Source of the DNA: Ectobius pallidus
Taxonomy: Eukaryota; Arthropoda; Insecta; Blattodea; Ectobiidae
Assembly: GCA_964059195.1 (NCBI GenBank)
Contig: CAXKWD010000014.1
Location: forward strand, 1,674,001-1,738,000
DNA: 64,000 bases
Direction: 5' to 3'
Positions 11,226-24,134 of this stretch are shown in pieces. The notes under the pieces were generated by a model that searched no databases, had not been told where the DNA came from, and worked only from the letters and a program-made list of their open reading frames with translations. The stretch's first letter is position 1. The number at the start of each line of letters is the position of its first letter. A program made the translations under genes and the position numbers.

Positions 11226-14200
11226 ATTTTTAAAGACAATTTGGCTACCTAAGAATGTAATTTTTCTATCACGAATGTTTTGCCTAGCCATGCCAGTCTA
11301 AACCGGAAACGGTTGCCTAGCAATGAAGTTTTATAACACCTGACTGTTGCTTAGCAATGACATTTTGAATAAGAAACTGTAGCTTAGCAATGGCATCTCC
11401 AAATACGAAACTGTTGCCTAGCAATGTCTTCTATAAGGAATAGCCTTTAATCCCTCAATGATCAATACATACAATGAAAATATCGGTGATATGCTAATGG
11501 CATAACAGGGGTTGTAAGTTTTTCCTTAATAGAAAAGAATACTGTTGCCTAGCAATGAGTTTTAAAACACGAAAGTGTTGCCTAGCAATGCCATTTTAAA
11601 CCGGAAACTGTTGCCTAGCAATGCCATCAAAAATAACTGTTGTTTAGCAAAGTCATTTTTAAACACAATATTGCTACCTATTATAAACTTTTAAAAATAT
11701 ACTGTTGCGTAGCAATGTCAATATCAGACACAAATCTTTTACCTTTCAATGCATTTTTCATGTCGAAACTTTTTCCTAGCAATGTAATTTTTAAAGACAA
11801 TTTGGCTGCCTAACAATGTAATTTTTCTATCAGGAAAGGTTTGCCTAGCAATCCCAGTCTAAACCGGAAACTGTTGCCTAGCAATTAAGTTTTAAAACAG
11901 CTGACTCTTGCTTAGCAATGACATTTTGAACATGAAACTGTAGCTTAGCAATGCCATCTCCAAATACGAAACTGTTGCCAGCAATGTCTTCTATAAGGAA
12001 AAGTTTTTGATCCTTCAATGATCAATACATACAATGAAAATATCGGTGATATGCTAATGTCAAAACATGGGTTGTAAATTTTACTTTAATAGAAAGAATA
12101 CTGTTGCCTAGCATTGAGTTTTAAAACACGAAAGTGTTGCCTAGCAATGCCATTTTAAACCGGAAACTGTTGCCTAGCAATGCCATCAAAAAGAACTGTT
12201 GCTTAGCAATGTAATTTTAAACACAATATTGCTACCTATTATAAACTTTTAAATAATATACTGTTGCGTAGCAATGTCAATTTCTGACACGAAACCTTTA
12301 CCTTTCAATGCATTTTCCCAAGTAGAAACTTCTTCCTAGCAATGTAATTTTTAAAGACAATTTGGCTGCCTATCAACGTAATTTTTCTATCACGAATGTT
12401 TTTCCTAGCCATGCCAGTCTAAACCGGAAACTGTAGCCTAGCAATGAAGTTTTAAAACACCTGACTGTTGCTTAGCAATGACATTTTGAACAACAAACTG
12501 TAGCTTAGCAATGCCATCTCCAAATACGAAACTGTTGCCTAGCAATGTCATCTATAAGGAGTAGTTTTTAATCCTTCAATGATCAATACATACAATGAAA
12601 ATATCGGTGATATGCTAATGTCAAAACATGGGTTGTAAATTTTACTTTAATAGAAAGAATACTGTTGCCTAGCAATTAGTTTTAAAACACGAAAGTGTTG
12701 CCTAGCAATGCCATTTTAAACCGGAAACTGTTGCCTAGCAATGTCCTCAAAAAGAACTGTTGCTTAGCAATGGCATTTTTAAACACAATATTGCTACCTA
12801 TTAAAAGCTTTTAAAAAAAGATACTGTTGCGTAGCAATGTCAATTTCTGACACGAAACCTTTACCTTTCAATGCATTTTTCAAATTCGAAACTTCTTCCT
12901 AGCAATGTAATTTTTAAAGACAATTTGGCTACCTAAGAATGTAATTTTTCTATCACGAATGTTTTGCCTAGCCATGCCAGTCTAAACCGGAAACTGTTGC
13001 CTAGCAATGAAGTTTTATAACACCTGACTGTTGCTTAGCAATGACATTTTGAATAAGAAACTGTAGCTTAGCAATGGCATCTCCAAATACGAAACAGTTG
13101 CCTAGCAATGTCTTCTATAAGGAATAGCCTTTAATCCCTCAATGATCAATACATACAATGAAAATATCGGTGATATGCTAATGGCATAACAGGGGTTGTA
13201 AGTTTTTCCTTAATAGAAAAGAATACTGTTGCCTAGCAATGAGTTTTAAAACACGAAAGTTTTGCCTAGCAATGCCATTTTAAACCGGAAACTGTTGCCT
13301 AGCAATGCCATCAAAAAGAACTGTTGTTTAGCAAAGTCATTTTTAAACACAATATTGCTACCTATTATAAACTTTAAAAAAATATACTGTTGCGTAGCAA
13401 TGTCAATATCAGACACAAATCTTTTACCTTTCAATGCATTTTTCATGTCGAAACTTTTTCCTAGCAATGTAATTTTTAAAGACAATTTGGCTGCCTAACA
13501 ATGTAATATTTCTATCAGGAAAGGTTTGCCTAGCAATCCCAGTCTAAACCGGAAACTGTTGCCTAGCAATTAAGTTTTAAAACAGCTGACTCTTGCTTAG
13601 CAATGACATTTTGAACATGAAACTGTAGCTTAGCAATGCCATCTCCAAATACGAAACTGTTGCCAGCAATGTCTTCTATAAGGAAAAGTTTTTGATCCTT
13701 CAATGATCAATACATACAATGAAAATATCGGTGATATGCTAATGTCAAAACATGGGTTGTAAATTTTACTTTAATAGAAAGAATACTGTTGCCTAGCATT
13801 GAGTTTTAAAACACGAAAGTGTTGCCAAGCAATGCCATTTTAAACCGGAAACTGTTGCCTAGCAATGCCATCAAAAAGAACTGTTGCTTAGCAATGTAAT
13901 TTTAAACACAATATTGCTACCTATTATAAACTTTTAAATAATATACTGTTGCGTAGCAATGTCAATTTCAGACACGAAACTTTACCTTTCAATGAATTTT
14001 TGAAAGTCGAAACCTTTTCCTAGCAATGTAATTTTTAAATACAATTTGACTGCCTAACAATGTAATTTTTCTATCACGAAAGTTTTCCCTAGCCATGCCA
14101 GTCTAAAAGGAAACTGTTGCCTAGCAATGAAGTTTTAAAACACCTGACTGTTGCTTAGCAATGACATTTCGAATTAGAAACTGTAGCTTAGCAATGCCAT

Positions 14201-14404
14201 CTCCAAATACGAAACTGTTGCCTAGCAATGTCATCTATAAGGAATAGCCTTTAATCCCTCAATGATCAATACATACAATGAAAATATCGGTGATATGATA
14301 ATGGCATAACAGGGGTTGTAAATTTTTCTTTAATAGAAAAGAATACTGTTGCCTAGCAATGAGTTTTAAAACACGAAAGTGTTGCCTAGCAATGCCATTT
14401 TAAA
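10714..14404 (+). repeat. Block duplication II, copy 1 (11-monomer offset)
   Basis: This segment aligns with 16,889-20,579 at an offset of 6,175 bp over F-A-B-G-A-B-C. The aaggagtag variant in G is found only in these two copies. It ends where C switches to its gcaaactg sub-type. Confidence 0.82.
11226..12909 (+). repeat. Higher-order cycle 5: A-B-G
   Basis: Landmarks are at 11,476, 12,036 and 12,597. The G copy carries aaggagtag near 12,557, a variant shared only with the G near 18,733, which ties this cycle to cycle 8. Confidence 0.83.
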
Positions 14405-15154
14405 ACGCAAACTGTTGCCTAGCAATGCCATCAAAAAGAAATGTTGATTAGCAAAGTCATTTTTAAACACAATATTGCTACCTATTAAAAACTTTTAAAA
14501 AACATACTGTTGCGTAGCAATGTCAATATCAAACACAAATCTTTTACCTTTCAATGCATTTTTCATGTCGAGACTTTTTCCTAGCAATGTAATTTTTAAA
14601 GACAATTTGGCTGCTTAACAATGTAATTTTTCCATGACGAAAGTTTTGCCTAGCCATGCCAGTCTAAACCGGAAACTGCTGCCTAGCAATTAAGTTTTAA
14701 AACAACTGACTCTTGCTTAGCAATGACATTTTGAACATGAAACTGTAGCTTAGCAATGCCATCTCCAAATACGAAACTGTTGCCTAGCAATGGCATCTAT
14801 AAGGAATGGTTTTTAATCCTTCAATGATCAATACATACAATGAAAATATCGGTGATATGCTAATGTCAAAACATGGGTTGTAAATTTTACTTTAATAGAA
14901 AGAATACTGTTGCCTAGCAATTAGTTTTAAAACACGAAAGTGTTGCCTAGCAATGCCATTTTAAACCGGAAACTGTTGCCTAGCAATGTCCTCAAAAAGA
15001 ACTGTTGCTTAGCAATGGCATTTTTAAACACAATATTGCTACCTATTAAAAGCTTTTAAAAAAAGATACTGTTGCGTAGCAATGTCAATTTCTGACACGA
15101 AACCTTTACCTTTCAATGCATTTTTCAAATTCGAAACTTCTTCCTAGCAATGTA
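12910..15154 (+). repeat. Higher-order cycle 6: A-B-C-G
   Basis: Landmarks are at 13,160, 13,721, 14,280 and 14,842. C is of the gcaaactg/aaatgttgattagc sub-type, and G carries aaggaatgg near 14,802, as in the G copies near 34,444 and 52,398. Confidence 0.83.
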
Positions 15155-17400
15155 ATTTTTAAAGACAATTTGGCTACCTAACAATGTAATTTTTCTATCA
15201 CGAATGTTTTGCCTAGCCATGCCAGTCTAAACCGGAAACTGTTGCTTAGCAATGAAGTTTTATAACACCTGACTGTTGCTTAGCAATGACATTTTGAATA
15301 AGAAACTGTAGCTTAGCAATGGCATCTCCAAATACGAAACTGTTGCCTAGCAATGTCTTCTATAAGGAATAGCCTTTAATCCCTCAATGATCAATACATA
15401 CAATGAAAATATCGGTGATATGCTAATGGCATAACAGGGGTTGTAAGTTTTTCCTTAATAGAAAAGAATACTGTTGCCTAGCAATGAGTTTTAAAACACG
15501 AAAGTGTTGCCTAGCAATGCCATTTTAAACCGGAAACTGTTGCCTAGCAATGCCATCAAAAAGAACTGTTGTTTATCAAAGTCATTTTTAAACACAATAT
15601 TGCTACCTATTATAAACTTTTAAAAAATATACTGTTGCGTAGCAATGTCAATATCAGACACAAATCTTTTACCTTTCAATGCATTTTTCATGTCGAAACT
15701 TTTTCCTAGCAATGTAATTTTTAAAGACAATTTGGCTGCCTAACAATGTAATTGTTCTATCACGAATGTTTTGCCTAGCCATGCCAGTCTAAACCGGAAA
15801 CTGTTGCCTAGCAATGAAGTTTTATAACACCTGACTGTTGCTTAGCAATGACATTTAGAACAAGAAACTGTAGCTTAGCAATGCCATCTCCAAATACGAA
15901 ACTGTTGCCTAGCAATGTCATCTATAAGGAATAGTTTTTAATCCTTCAATGATCAATAGATACAATGAAAATATCGGTGATATGGTAATGTCAAACCATG
16001 GGTTGTAAATTTTACTTTAATAGAAAGAATACTGTTGCCTAGCAATGAGTTTTAAAACACGAAAGTGTTGCCGAGCAATGCCATTTTAAACCGGAAACTG
16101 TGGTCTAGCAATGCCATCAAAAAGAACTGTTGCTTTGCAATGTAATTTTAAACACAATATTGCTACCTATTATAAACTTTTAAATAATATACTGTTGCGT
16201 AGCAATGTCAATTTCAGACACGAAATTTTTACCTTTCAATGCATTTATGAAAGTCGAAACTTTTTCCTAGCAATGTAATTTTTAAATACAATTTGACTGC
16301 CTAACAATGTAATTTTTCTATCACGAAAGTTTTCCCTAGCCATGACAGTCTAAAAAGAAACTGTAGCCTAGCAATGAAGTTTTAAAACACCTGACTGTTG
16401 CTTAGCAATGACATTTTGAACAAGAAACTGTAGCTTAGCAATGCCATCTCCAAATACGAAACTGTTGCCTAGCAATGTCATCTATAAGGAATAGTTTTTA
16501 ATCCCTCAATGATCAATACATACAATGAAAATATCGGTGATATGCTAATGGCAAAACATTGGTTGTAAATTTTGCTTTAATAGAAAGAATACTGTTGCCT
16601 AGCAATGAGTTTTAAAACACGAAAGTGTTGCCTAGCAATGCCATTTTAAACCGCAAACTGTTGCCTAGCAATGTCATCAAAAAGAACTGTTGCTTAGTAA
16701 TGTCATTTTTAAACACAATATTGCTACATATTATAAACTTTTAAAAATATACTGTTGTGTAGCAATGTTAATTTCAGACACCAAACTTTTACTTTTCAAT
16801 GCATTTTTAAAAGTCTAAACGTTTTCCTAGCAATGTAATTTTTAAAGACAATTTGGCTGCTTAACAATGTAATTTTTCTATGACGAAAGTTTTGCCTAGC
16901 CATGCCAGTCTAAACCGGAAACTGTTGCCTAGCAATTAAGTTTTAAAACAACTGACTCTTGCTTAGCAATGACATTTTGAACAACAAACTGTAGCTTAGC
17001 AATGCCATCTCCAAATACGAAACTGTTGCCTAGCAATGTCATCTATAACGAATAGTTTTTAATCCTTCAATTATCAATAGATACAATGAAAATATCGGTG
17101 ATATGCTAATGGCAAAACATGGGTTGTAAATTTTACTTTAAAAGAAAGAATACTGTTGCCTAGCAATGAGTTTTAAAACACGAAAGTGTTGCCTAGCAAT
17201 GCCATTTTAAACCAGAAACTGTTGCCTAGCAATGTCATCAAAAAGAACTGTTGCTTAGCAATGTCATTTTTGAACACAATATTGCTACCTATTAAAAGCT
17301 TTTAAAAAAAGATACTGTTGCGTAGCAATGTCAATTTCTGATTCGAAACCTTTACCTTTCAATGCATTTTCCCAAGTAGAAACTTCTTCCTAGCAACGTA
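15155..17400 (+). repeat. Higher-order cycle 7: A-D-E-F, lacking B
   Basis: Landmarks are at 15,405, 15,967, 16,527 and 17,088. This is one of only two places where A is not followed by B; A runs straight into D. An exchange that removed B (and C) from an A-B-C-D-E-F cycle would give this order. Confidence 0.82.
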
Positions 17401-20400
17401 ATTTTTAAAGACAATTTGGCTACCTAAGAATGTAATTTTTCTATCACGAATGTTTTGCCTAGCCATGCCAGTCTAAACCGGAAACGGTTGCCTAGCAATG
17501 AAGTTTTATAACACCTGACTGTTGCTTAGCAATGACATTTTGAATAAGAAACTGTAGCTTAGCAATGGCATCTCCAAATACGAAACTGTTGCCTAGCAAT
17601 GTCTTCTATAAGGAATAGCCTTTAATCCCTCAATGATCAATACATACAATGAAAATATCGGTGATATGCTAATGGCATAACAGGGGTTGTAAGTTTTTCC
17701 TTATTAGAAAAGAATACTGTTGCCTAGCAATGAGTTTTAAAACACGAAAGTGTTGCCTAGCAATGCCATTTTAAACCGGAAACTGTTGCCTAGCAATGCC
17801 ATCAAAAAGAACTGTTGTTTAGCAAAGTCATTTTTAAACACAATATTGCTACCTATTATAAACTTTTAAAAATATACTGTTGCGTAGCAATGTCAATATC
17901 AGACACAAATCTTTTACCTTTCAATGCATTTTTCATGTCGAAACTTTTTCCTAGCAATGTAATTTTTAAAGACAATTTGGCTGCCTAACAATGTAATTTT
18001 TCTATCAGGAAAGGTTTGCCTAGCAATCCCAGTCTAAACCGGAAACTGTTGCCTAGCAATTAAGTTTTAAAACAGCTGACACTTGCTTAGCAATGACATT
18101 TTGAACATGAAACTGTAGCATAGCAATGCCATCTCCAAATACGAAACTGTTGCCAGCAATGTCTTCTATAAGGAAAAGTTTTTGATCCTTCAATGATCAA
18201 TACATACAATGAAAATATCGGTGATATGCTAATGTCAAAACATGGGTTGTAAATTTTACTTTAATAGAAAGAATACTGTTGCCTAGCATTGAGTTTTAAA
18301 ACACGAAAGTGTTGCCTAGCAAAGCCATTTTAAACCGGAAACTGTTGCCTAGCAATGCCATCAAAAAGAACTGTTGCTTAGCAATGTAATTTTAAACACA
18401 ATATTGCTACCTATTATAAACTTTTAAATAATATACTGTTGCGTAGCAATGTCAATTTCTGACACGAAACCTTTACCTTTCAATGCATTTTCCCAAGTAG
18501 AAACTTCTTCCTAGCAATGTAATTTTTAAAGACAATTTGGCTGCCTATCAACGTAATTTTTCTATCACGAATGTTTTTCCTAGCCATGCCAGTCTAAACC
18601 GGAAACTGTAGCCTAGCAATGAAGTTTTAAAACACCTGACTGTTGCTTAGCAATGACATTTTGAACAACAAACTGTAGCTTAGCAATGCCATCTCCAAAT
18701 ACGAAACTGTTGCCTAGCAATGTCATCTATAAGGAGTAGTTTTTAATCCTTCAATGATCAATACATACAATGAAAATATCGGTGATATGCTAATGTCAAA
18801 ACATGGGTTGTAAATTTTACTTTAATAGAAAGAATACTGTTGCCTAGCAATTAGTTTTAAAACACGAAAGTGTTGCCTAGCAATGCCATTTTAAACCGGA
18901 AACTGTTGCCTAGCAATGTCCTCAAAAAGAACTGTTGCTTAGCAATGGCATTTTTAAACACAATATTGCTACCTATTAAAAGCTTTTAAAAAAAGATACT
19001 GTTGCGTAGCAATGTCAATTTCTGACACGAAACCTTTACCTTTCAATGCATTTTTCAAATTCGAAACTTCTTCCTAGCAATGTAATTTTTAAAGACAATT
19101 TGGCTACCTAAGAATGTAATTTTTCTATCACGAATGTTTTGCCTAGCCATGCCAGTCTAAACCGGAAACTGTTGCCTAGCAATGAAGTTTTATAACACCT
19201 GACTGTTGCTTAGCAATGACATTTTGAATAAGAAACTGTAGCTTAGCAATGGCATCTCCAAATACGAAACAGTTGCCTAGCAATGTCTTCTATAAGGAAT
19301 AGCCTTTAATCCCTCAATGATCAATACATACAATGAAAATATCGGTGATATGCTAATGGCATAACAGGGGTTGTAAGTTTTTCCTTAATAGAAAAGAATA
19401 CTGTTGCCTAGCAATGAGTTTTAAAACACGAAAGTTTTGCCTAGCAATGCCATTTTAAACCGGAAACTGTTGCCTAGCAATGCCATCAAAAAGAACTGTT
19501 GTTTAGCAAAGTCATTTTTAAACACAATATTGCTACCTATTATAAACTTTTAAAAAATATACTGTTGCGTAGCAATGTCAATATCAGACACAAATCTTTT
19601 ACCTTTCAATGCATTTTTCATGTCGAAACTTTTTCCTAGCAATGTAATTTTTAAAGACAATTTGGCTGCCTAACAATGTAATATTTCTATCAGGAAAGGT
19701 TTGCCTAGCAATCCCAGTCTAAACCGGAAACTGTTGCCTAGCAATTAAGTTTTAAAACAGCTGACTCTTGCTTAGCAATGACATTTTGAACATGAAACTG
19801 TAGCTTAGCAATGCCATCTCCAAATACGAAACTGTTGCCAGCAATGTCTTCTATAAGGAAAAGTTTTTGATCCTTCAATGATCAATACATACAATGAAAA
19901 TATCGGTGATATGCTAATGTCAAAACATGGGTTGTAAATTTTACTTTAATAGAAAGAATACTGTTGCCTAGCATTGAGTTTTAAAACACGAAAGTGTTGC
20001 CAAGCAATGCCATTTTAAACCGGAAACTGTTGCCTAGCAATGCCATCAAAAAGAACTGTTGCTTAGCAATGTAATTTTAAACACAATATTGCTACCTATT
20101 ATAAACTTTTAAATAATATACTGTTGCGTAGCAATGTCAATTTCAGACACGAAACTTTACCTTTCAATGAATTTTTGAAAGTCGAAACTTTTTCCTAGCA
20201 ATGTAATTTTTAAATACAATTTGACTGCCTAACAATGTAATTTTTCTATCACGAAAGTTTTCCCTAGCCATGCCAGTCTAAAAGGAAACTGTTGCCTAGC
20301 AATGAAGTTTTAAAACACCTGACTGTTGCTTAGCAATGACATTTCGAATTAGAAACTGTAGCTTAGCAATGCCATCTCCAAATACGAAACTGTTGCCTAG

Positions 20401-20579
20401 CAATGTCATCTATAAGGAATAGCCTTTAATCCCTCAATGATCAATACATACAATGAAAATATCGGTGATATGATAATGGCATAACAGGGGTTGTAAATTT
20501 TTCTTTAATAGAAAAGAATACTGTTGCCTAGCAATGAGTTTTAAAACACGAAAGTGTTGCCTAGCAATGCCATTTTAAA
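16889..20579 (+). repeat. Block duplication II, copy 2
   Basis: This is the partner of 10,714-14,404. It overlaps the start of block I copy 2 (from 19,085), so the same sequence took part in at least two block events. Confidence 0.82.
17401..19084 (+). repeat. Higher-order cycle 8: A-B-G
   Basis: Landmarks are at 17,651, 18,211 and 18,772. Private variants include ccttattagaaaag near 17,699 and gtagcatagcaatg near 18,116. Only satellite sequence is present. Confidence 0.83.
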
Positions 20580-22450
20580 CCGGAAACTGTTGCCTAGCAA
20601 TGCCATCAAAAAGAACTGTTGTTTATCAAAGTCATTTTTAAACACAATATTTCTACCTATTATAAACTTTTAAAAAATATACTGTTGCGTAGCAATGTCA
20701 ATATCAGACACAAATCTTTTACCTTTCAATGCATTTTTCATGTCGAAACTTTTTCCTAGCAATGTAATTTTTAAAGACAATTTGGCTACCTAACAATGTA
20801 ATTTTTCTATCACGAATGTTTTGCCTAGCCATGCCAGTCTAAACCGGAAACTGTTGCCTAGCAATGAAGTTTTATAACACCTGACTGTTGCTTAGCAATG
20901 ACATTTAGAACAAGAAACTGTAGCTTAGCAATGCCATCTCCAAATACGAAACTGTTGCCTAGCAATGTCATCTATAAGGAATAGTTTTTAATCCTTCAAT
21001 GATCAATAGATACAATGAAAATATCGGTGATATGGTAATGTCAAACCATGGGTTGTAAATTTTACTTTAATAGAAAGAATACTGTTGCCTAGCAATGAGT
21101 TTTAAAACACGAAAGTGTTGCCGAGCAATGCCATTTTAAACCGGAAACTGTGGTCTAGCAATGCCATCAAAAAGAACTGTTGCTTTGCAATGTAATTTTA
21201 AACACAATATTGCTACCTATTATAAACTTTTAAATAATATACTGTTGCGTAGCAATGTCAATTTCAGACACGAAATTTTTACCTTTCAATGCATTTATGA
21301 AAGTCGAAACTTTTTCCTAGCAATGTAATTTTTAAATACAATTTGACTGCCTAACAATGTAATTTTTCTATCACGAAAGTTTTCCCTAGCCATGACAGTC
21401 TAAAAAGAAACTGTAGCCTAGCAATGAAGTTTTAAAACACCTGACTGTTGCTTAGCAATGACATTTTGAACAAGAAACTGTAGCTTAGCAATGCCATCTC
21501 CAAATACGAAACTGTTGCCTAGCAATGTCATCTATAAGGAATAGTTTTTAATCCCTCAATGATCAATACATACAATGAAAATATCAGTGATATGCTAATG
21601 GCAAAACATTGGTTGTAAATTTTGCTTTAATAGAAAGAATACTGTTGCCTAGCAATGAGTTTTAAAACACGAAAGTGTTGCCTAGCAATGCCATTTTAAA
21701 CCGCAAACTGTTGCCTAGCAATGTCATCAAAAAGAACTGTTGCTTAGTAATGTCATTTTTAAACACAATATTGCTACATATTATAAACTTTTAAAAATAT
21801 ACTGTTGTGTAGCAATGTTAATTTCAGGCACCAAACTTTTACTTTTCAATGCATTTTTAAAAGTCTAAACGTTTTCCTAGCAATGTAATTTTTAAAGACA
21901 ATTTGGCTGCTTAACAATGTAATTTTTCTATGACGAAAGTTTTGCCTAGCCATGCCAGTCTAAACCGGAAACTGTTGCCTAGCAATTAAGTTTTAAAACA
22001 ACTGACTCTTGCTTAGCAATGACATTTTGAACAACAAACTGTAGCTTAGCAATGCCATCTCCAAATACGAAACTGTTGCCTAGCAATGTCATCTATAACG
22101 AATAGTTTTTAATCCTTCAATTATCAATAGATACAATGAAAATATCGGTGAAATGCTAATGGCAAAACATGGGTTGTAAATTTTACTTTAAAAGAAAGAA
22201 TACTGTTGCCTAGCAATGAGTTTTAAAACACGAAAGTGTTGCCTAGCAATGCCATTTTAAACCAGAAACTGTTGCCTAGCAATGTCATCAAAAAGAACTG
22301 TTGCTTAGCAATGTCATTTTTGAACACAATATTGCTACCTATTAAAAGCTTTTAAAAAAAGATACTGTTGCGTAGCAATGTCAATTTCTGATTCGAAACC
22401 TTTACCTTTCAATGCATTTTCCCAAGTAGAAACTTCTTCCTAGCAACGTA
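19085..22450 (+). repeat. Higher-order cycle 9: A-B-C-D-E-F
   Basis: Landmarks are at 19,335, 19,896, 20,455, 21,017, 21,577 and 22,138. It repeats cycle 1 in the same register, including the rare ttcaggcacc (near 21,825 and 2741). The landmark is mutated in its E (atcagtg near 21,582) and F (gtgaaatg near 22,147) copies. Confidence 0.85.
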
Positions 22451-24134
22451 ATTTTTAAAGACAATTTGGCTACCTAAGAATGTAATTTTTCTATCACGAA
22501 TGTTTTGCCTAGCCATGTCAGTCTAAACCGGAAACGGTTGCCTAGCAATGAAGTTTTATAACACCTGACTGTTGCTTAGCAATGACATTTTGAATAAGAA
22601 ACTGTAGCTTAGCAATGGCATCTCCAAATACGAAACTGTTGCCTAGCAATGTCTTCTATAAGGAATAGCCTTTAATCCCTCAATGATCAATACATACAAT
22701 GAAAATATCGGTGATATGCTAATGGCATAACAGGGGTTGTAAGTTTTTCCTTAATAGAAAAGAATACTGTTGCCTAGCAATGAGTTTTAAAACACGAAAG
22801 TGTTGCCTAGCAATGCCATTTTAAACCGGAAACTGTTGCCTAGCAATGCCATCAAAAAGAACTGTTGTTTAGCAAAGTCATTTTTAAACACAATATTGCT
22901 ACCTATTATAAACTTTTAAAAATATACTGTTGCGTAGCAATGTCAATATCAGACACAAATCTTTTACCTTTCAATGCATTTTTCATGTCGAAACTTTTTC
23001 CTAGCAATGTAATTTTTAAAGACAATTTGGCTGCCTAACAATGTAATTTTTCTATCAGGAAAGGTTTGCCTAGCAATCCCAGTCTAAACCGGAAACTGTT
23101 GCCTAGCAATTAAGTTTTAAAACAGCTGACTCTTGCTTAGCAATGACATTTTGAACATGAAACTGTAGCTTAGCAATGCCATCTCCAAATACGAAACTGT
23201 TGCCAGCAATGTCTTCTATAAGGAAAAGTTTTTGATCCTTCAATGATCAATACATACAATGAAAATATCGGTGATATGCTAATGTCAAAACATGGGTTGT
23301 AAATTTTACTTTAATAGAAAGAATACTGTTGCCTAGCATTGAGTTTTAAAACACGAAAGTGTTGCCTAGCAATGCCATTTTAAACCGGAAACTGTTGCCT
23401 AGCAATGCCATCAAAAAGAACTGTTGCTTAGCAATGTAATTTTAAACACAATATTGCTACCTATTATAAACTTTTAAATAATATACTGTTGCGTAGCAAT
23501 GTCAATTTCTGACACGAAACCTTTACCTTTCAATGCATTTTCCCAAGTAGAAACTTCTTCCTAGCAATGTAATTTTTAAAGACAATTTGGCTGCCTATCA
23601 ACGTAATTTTTCTATCACGAATGTTTTTCCTAGCCATGCCAGTCTAAACCGGAAACTGTAGCCTAGCAATGAAGTTTTAAAACACCTGACTGTTGCTTAG
23701 CAATGACATTTTGAACAACAAACTGTAGCTTAGCAATGCCATCTCCAAATACGAAACTGTTGCCTAGCAATGTCATCTATAAGGAATAGTTTTTAATCCT
23801 TCAATGATCAATACATACAATGAAAATATCGGTGATATGCTAATGTCAAAACATGGGTTGTAAATTTTACTTTAATAGAAAGAATACTGTTGCCTAGCAA
23901 TTAGTTTTAAAACACGAAAGTGTTGCCTAGCAATGCCATTTTAAACCGGAAACTGTTGCCTAGCAATGTCCTCAAAAAGAACTGTTGCTTAGCAATGGCA
24001 TTTTTAAACACAATATTGCTACCTATTAAAAGCTTTTAAAAAAAGATACTGTTGCGTAGCAATGTCAATTTCTGACACGAAACCTTTACCTTTCAATGCA
24101 TTTTTCAAATTCGAAACTTCTTCCTAGCAATGTA
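22451..24134 (+). repeat. Higher-order cycle 10: A-B-G
   Basis: Landmarks are at 22,701, 23,261 and 23,822. The A copy carries ccatgtcagtc near 22,513, shared with the A near 3430. Only satellite sequence is present. Confidence 0.83.

Noticed and set aside
13246..13498. 78-79 codon open frames on both strands, recurring near 37.9, 41.9, 53.1, 55.9 and 59.8 kb
   Set aside because: These are A-monomer by-products. The + strand peptide repeats a LLPSNAI-like unit and the - strand a LLGNSF-like unit, both mere translations of the sub-unit. Most other A copies lose the frame through 1-bp changes without other effect.
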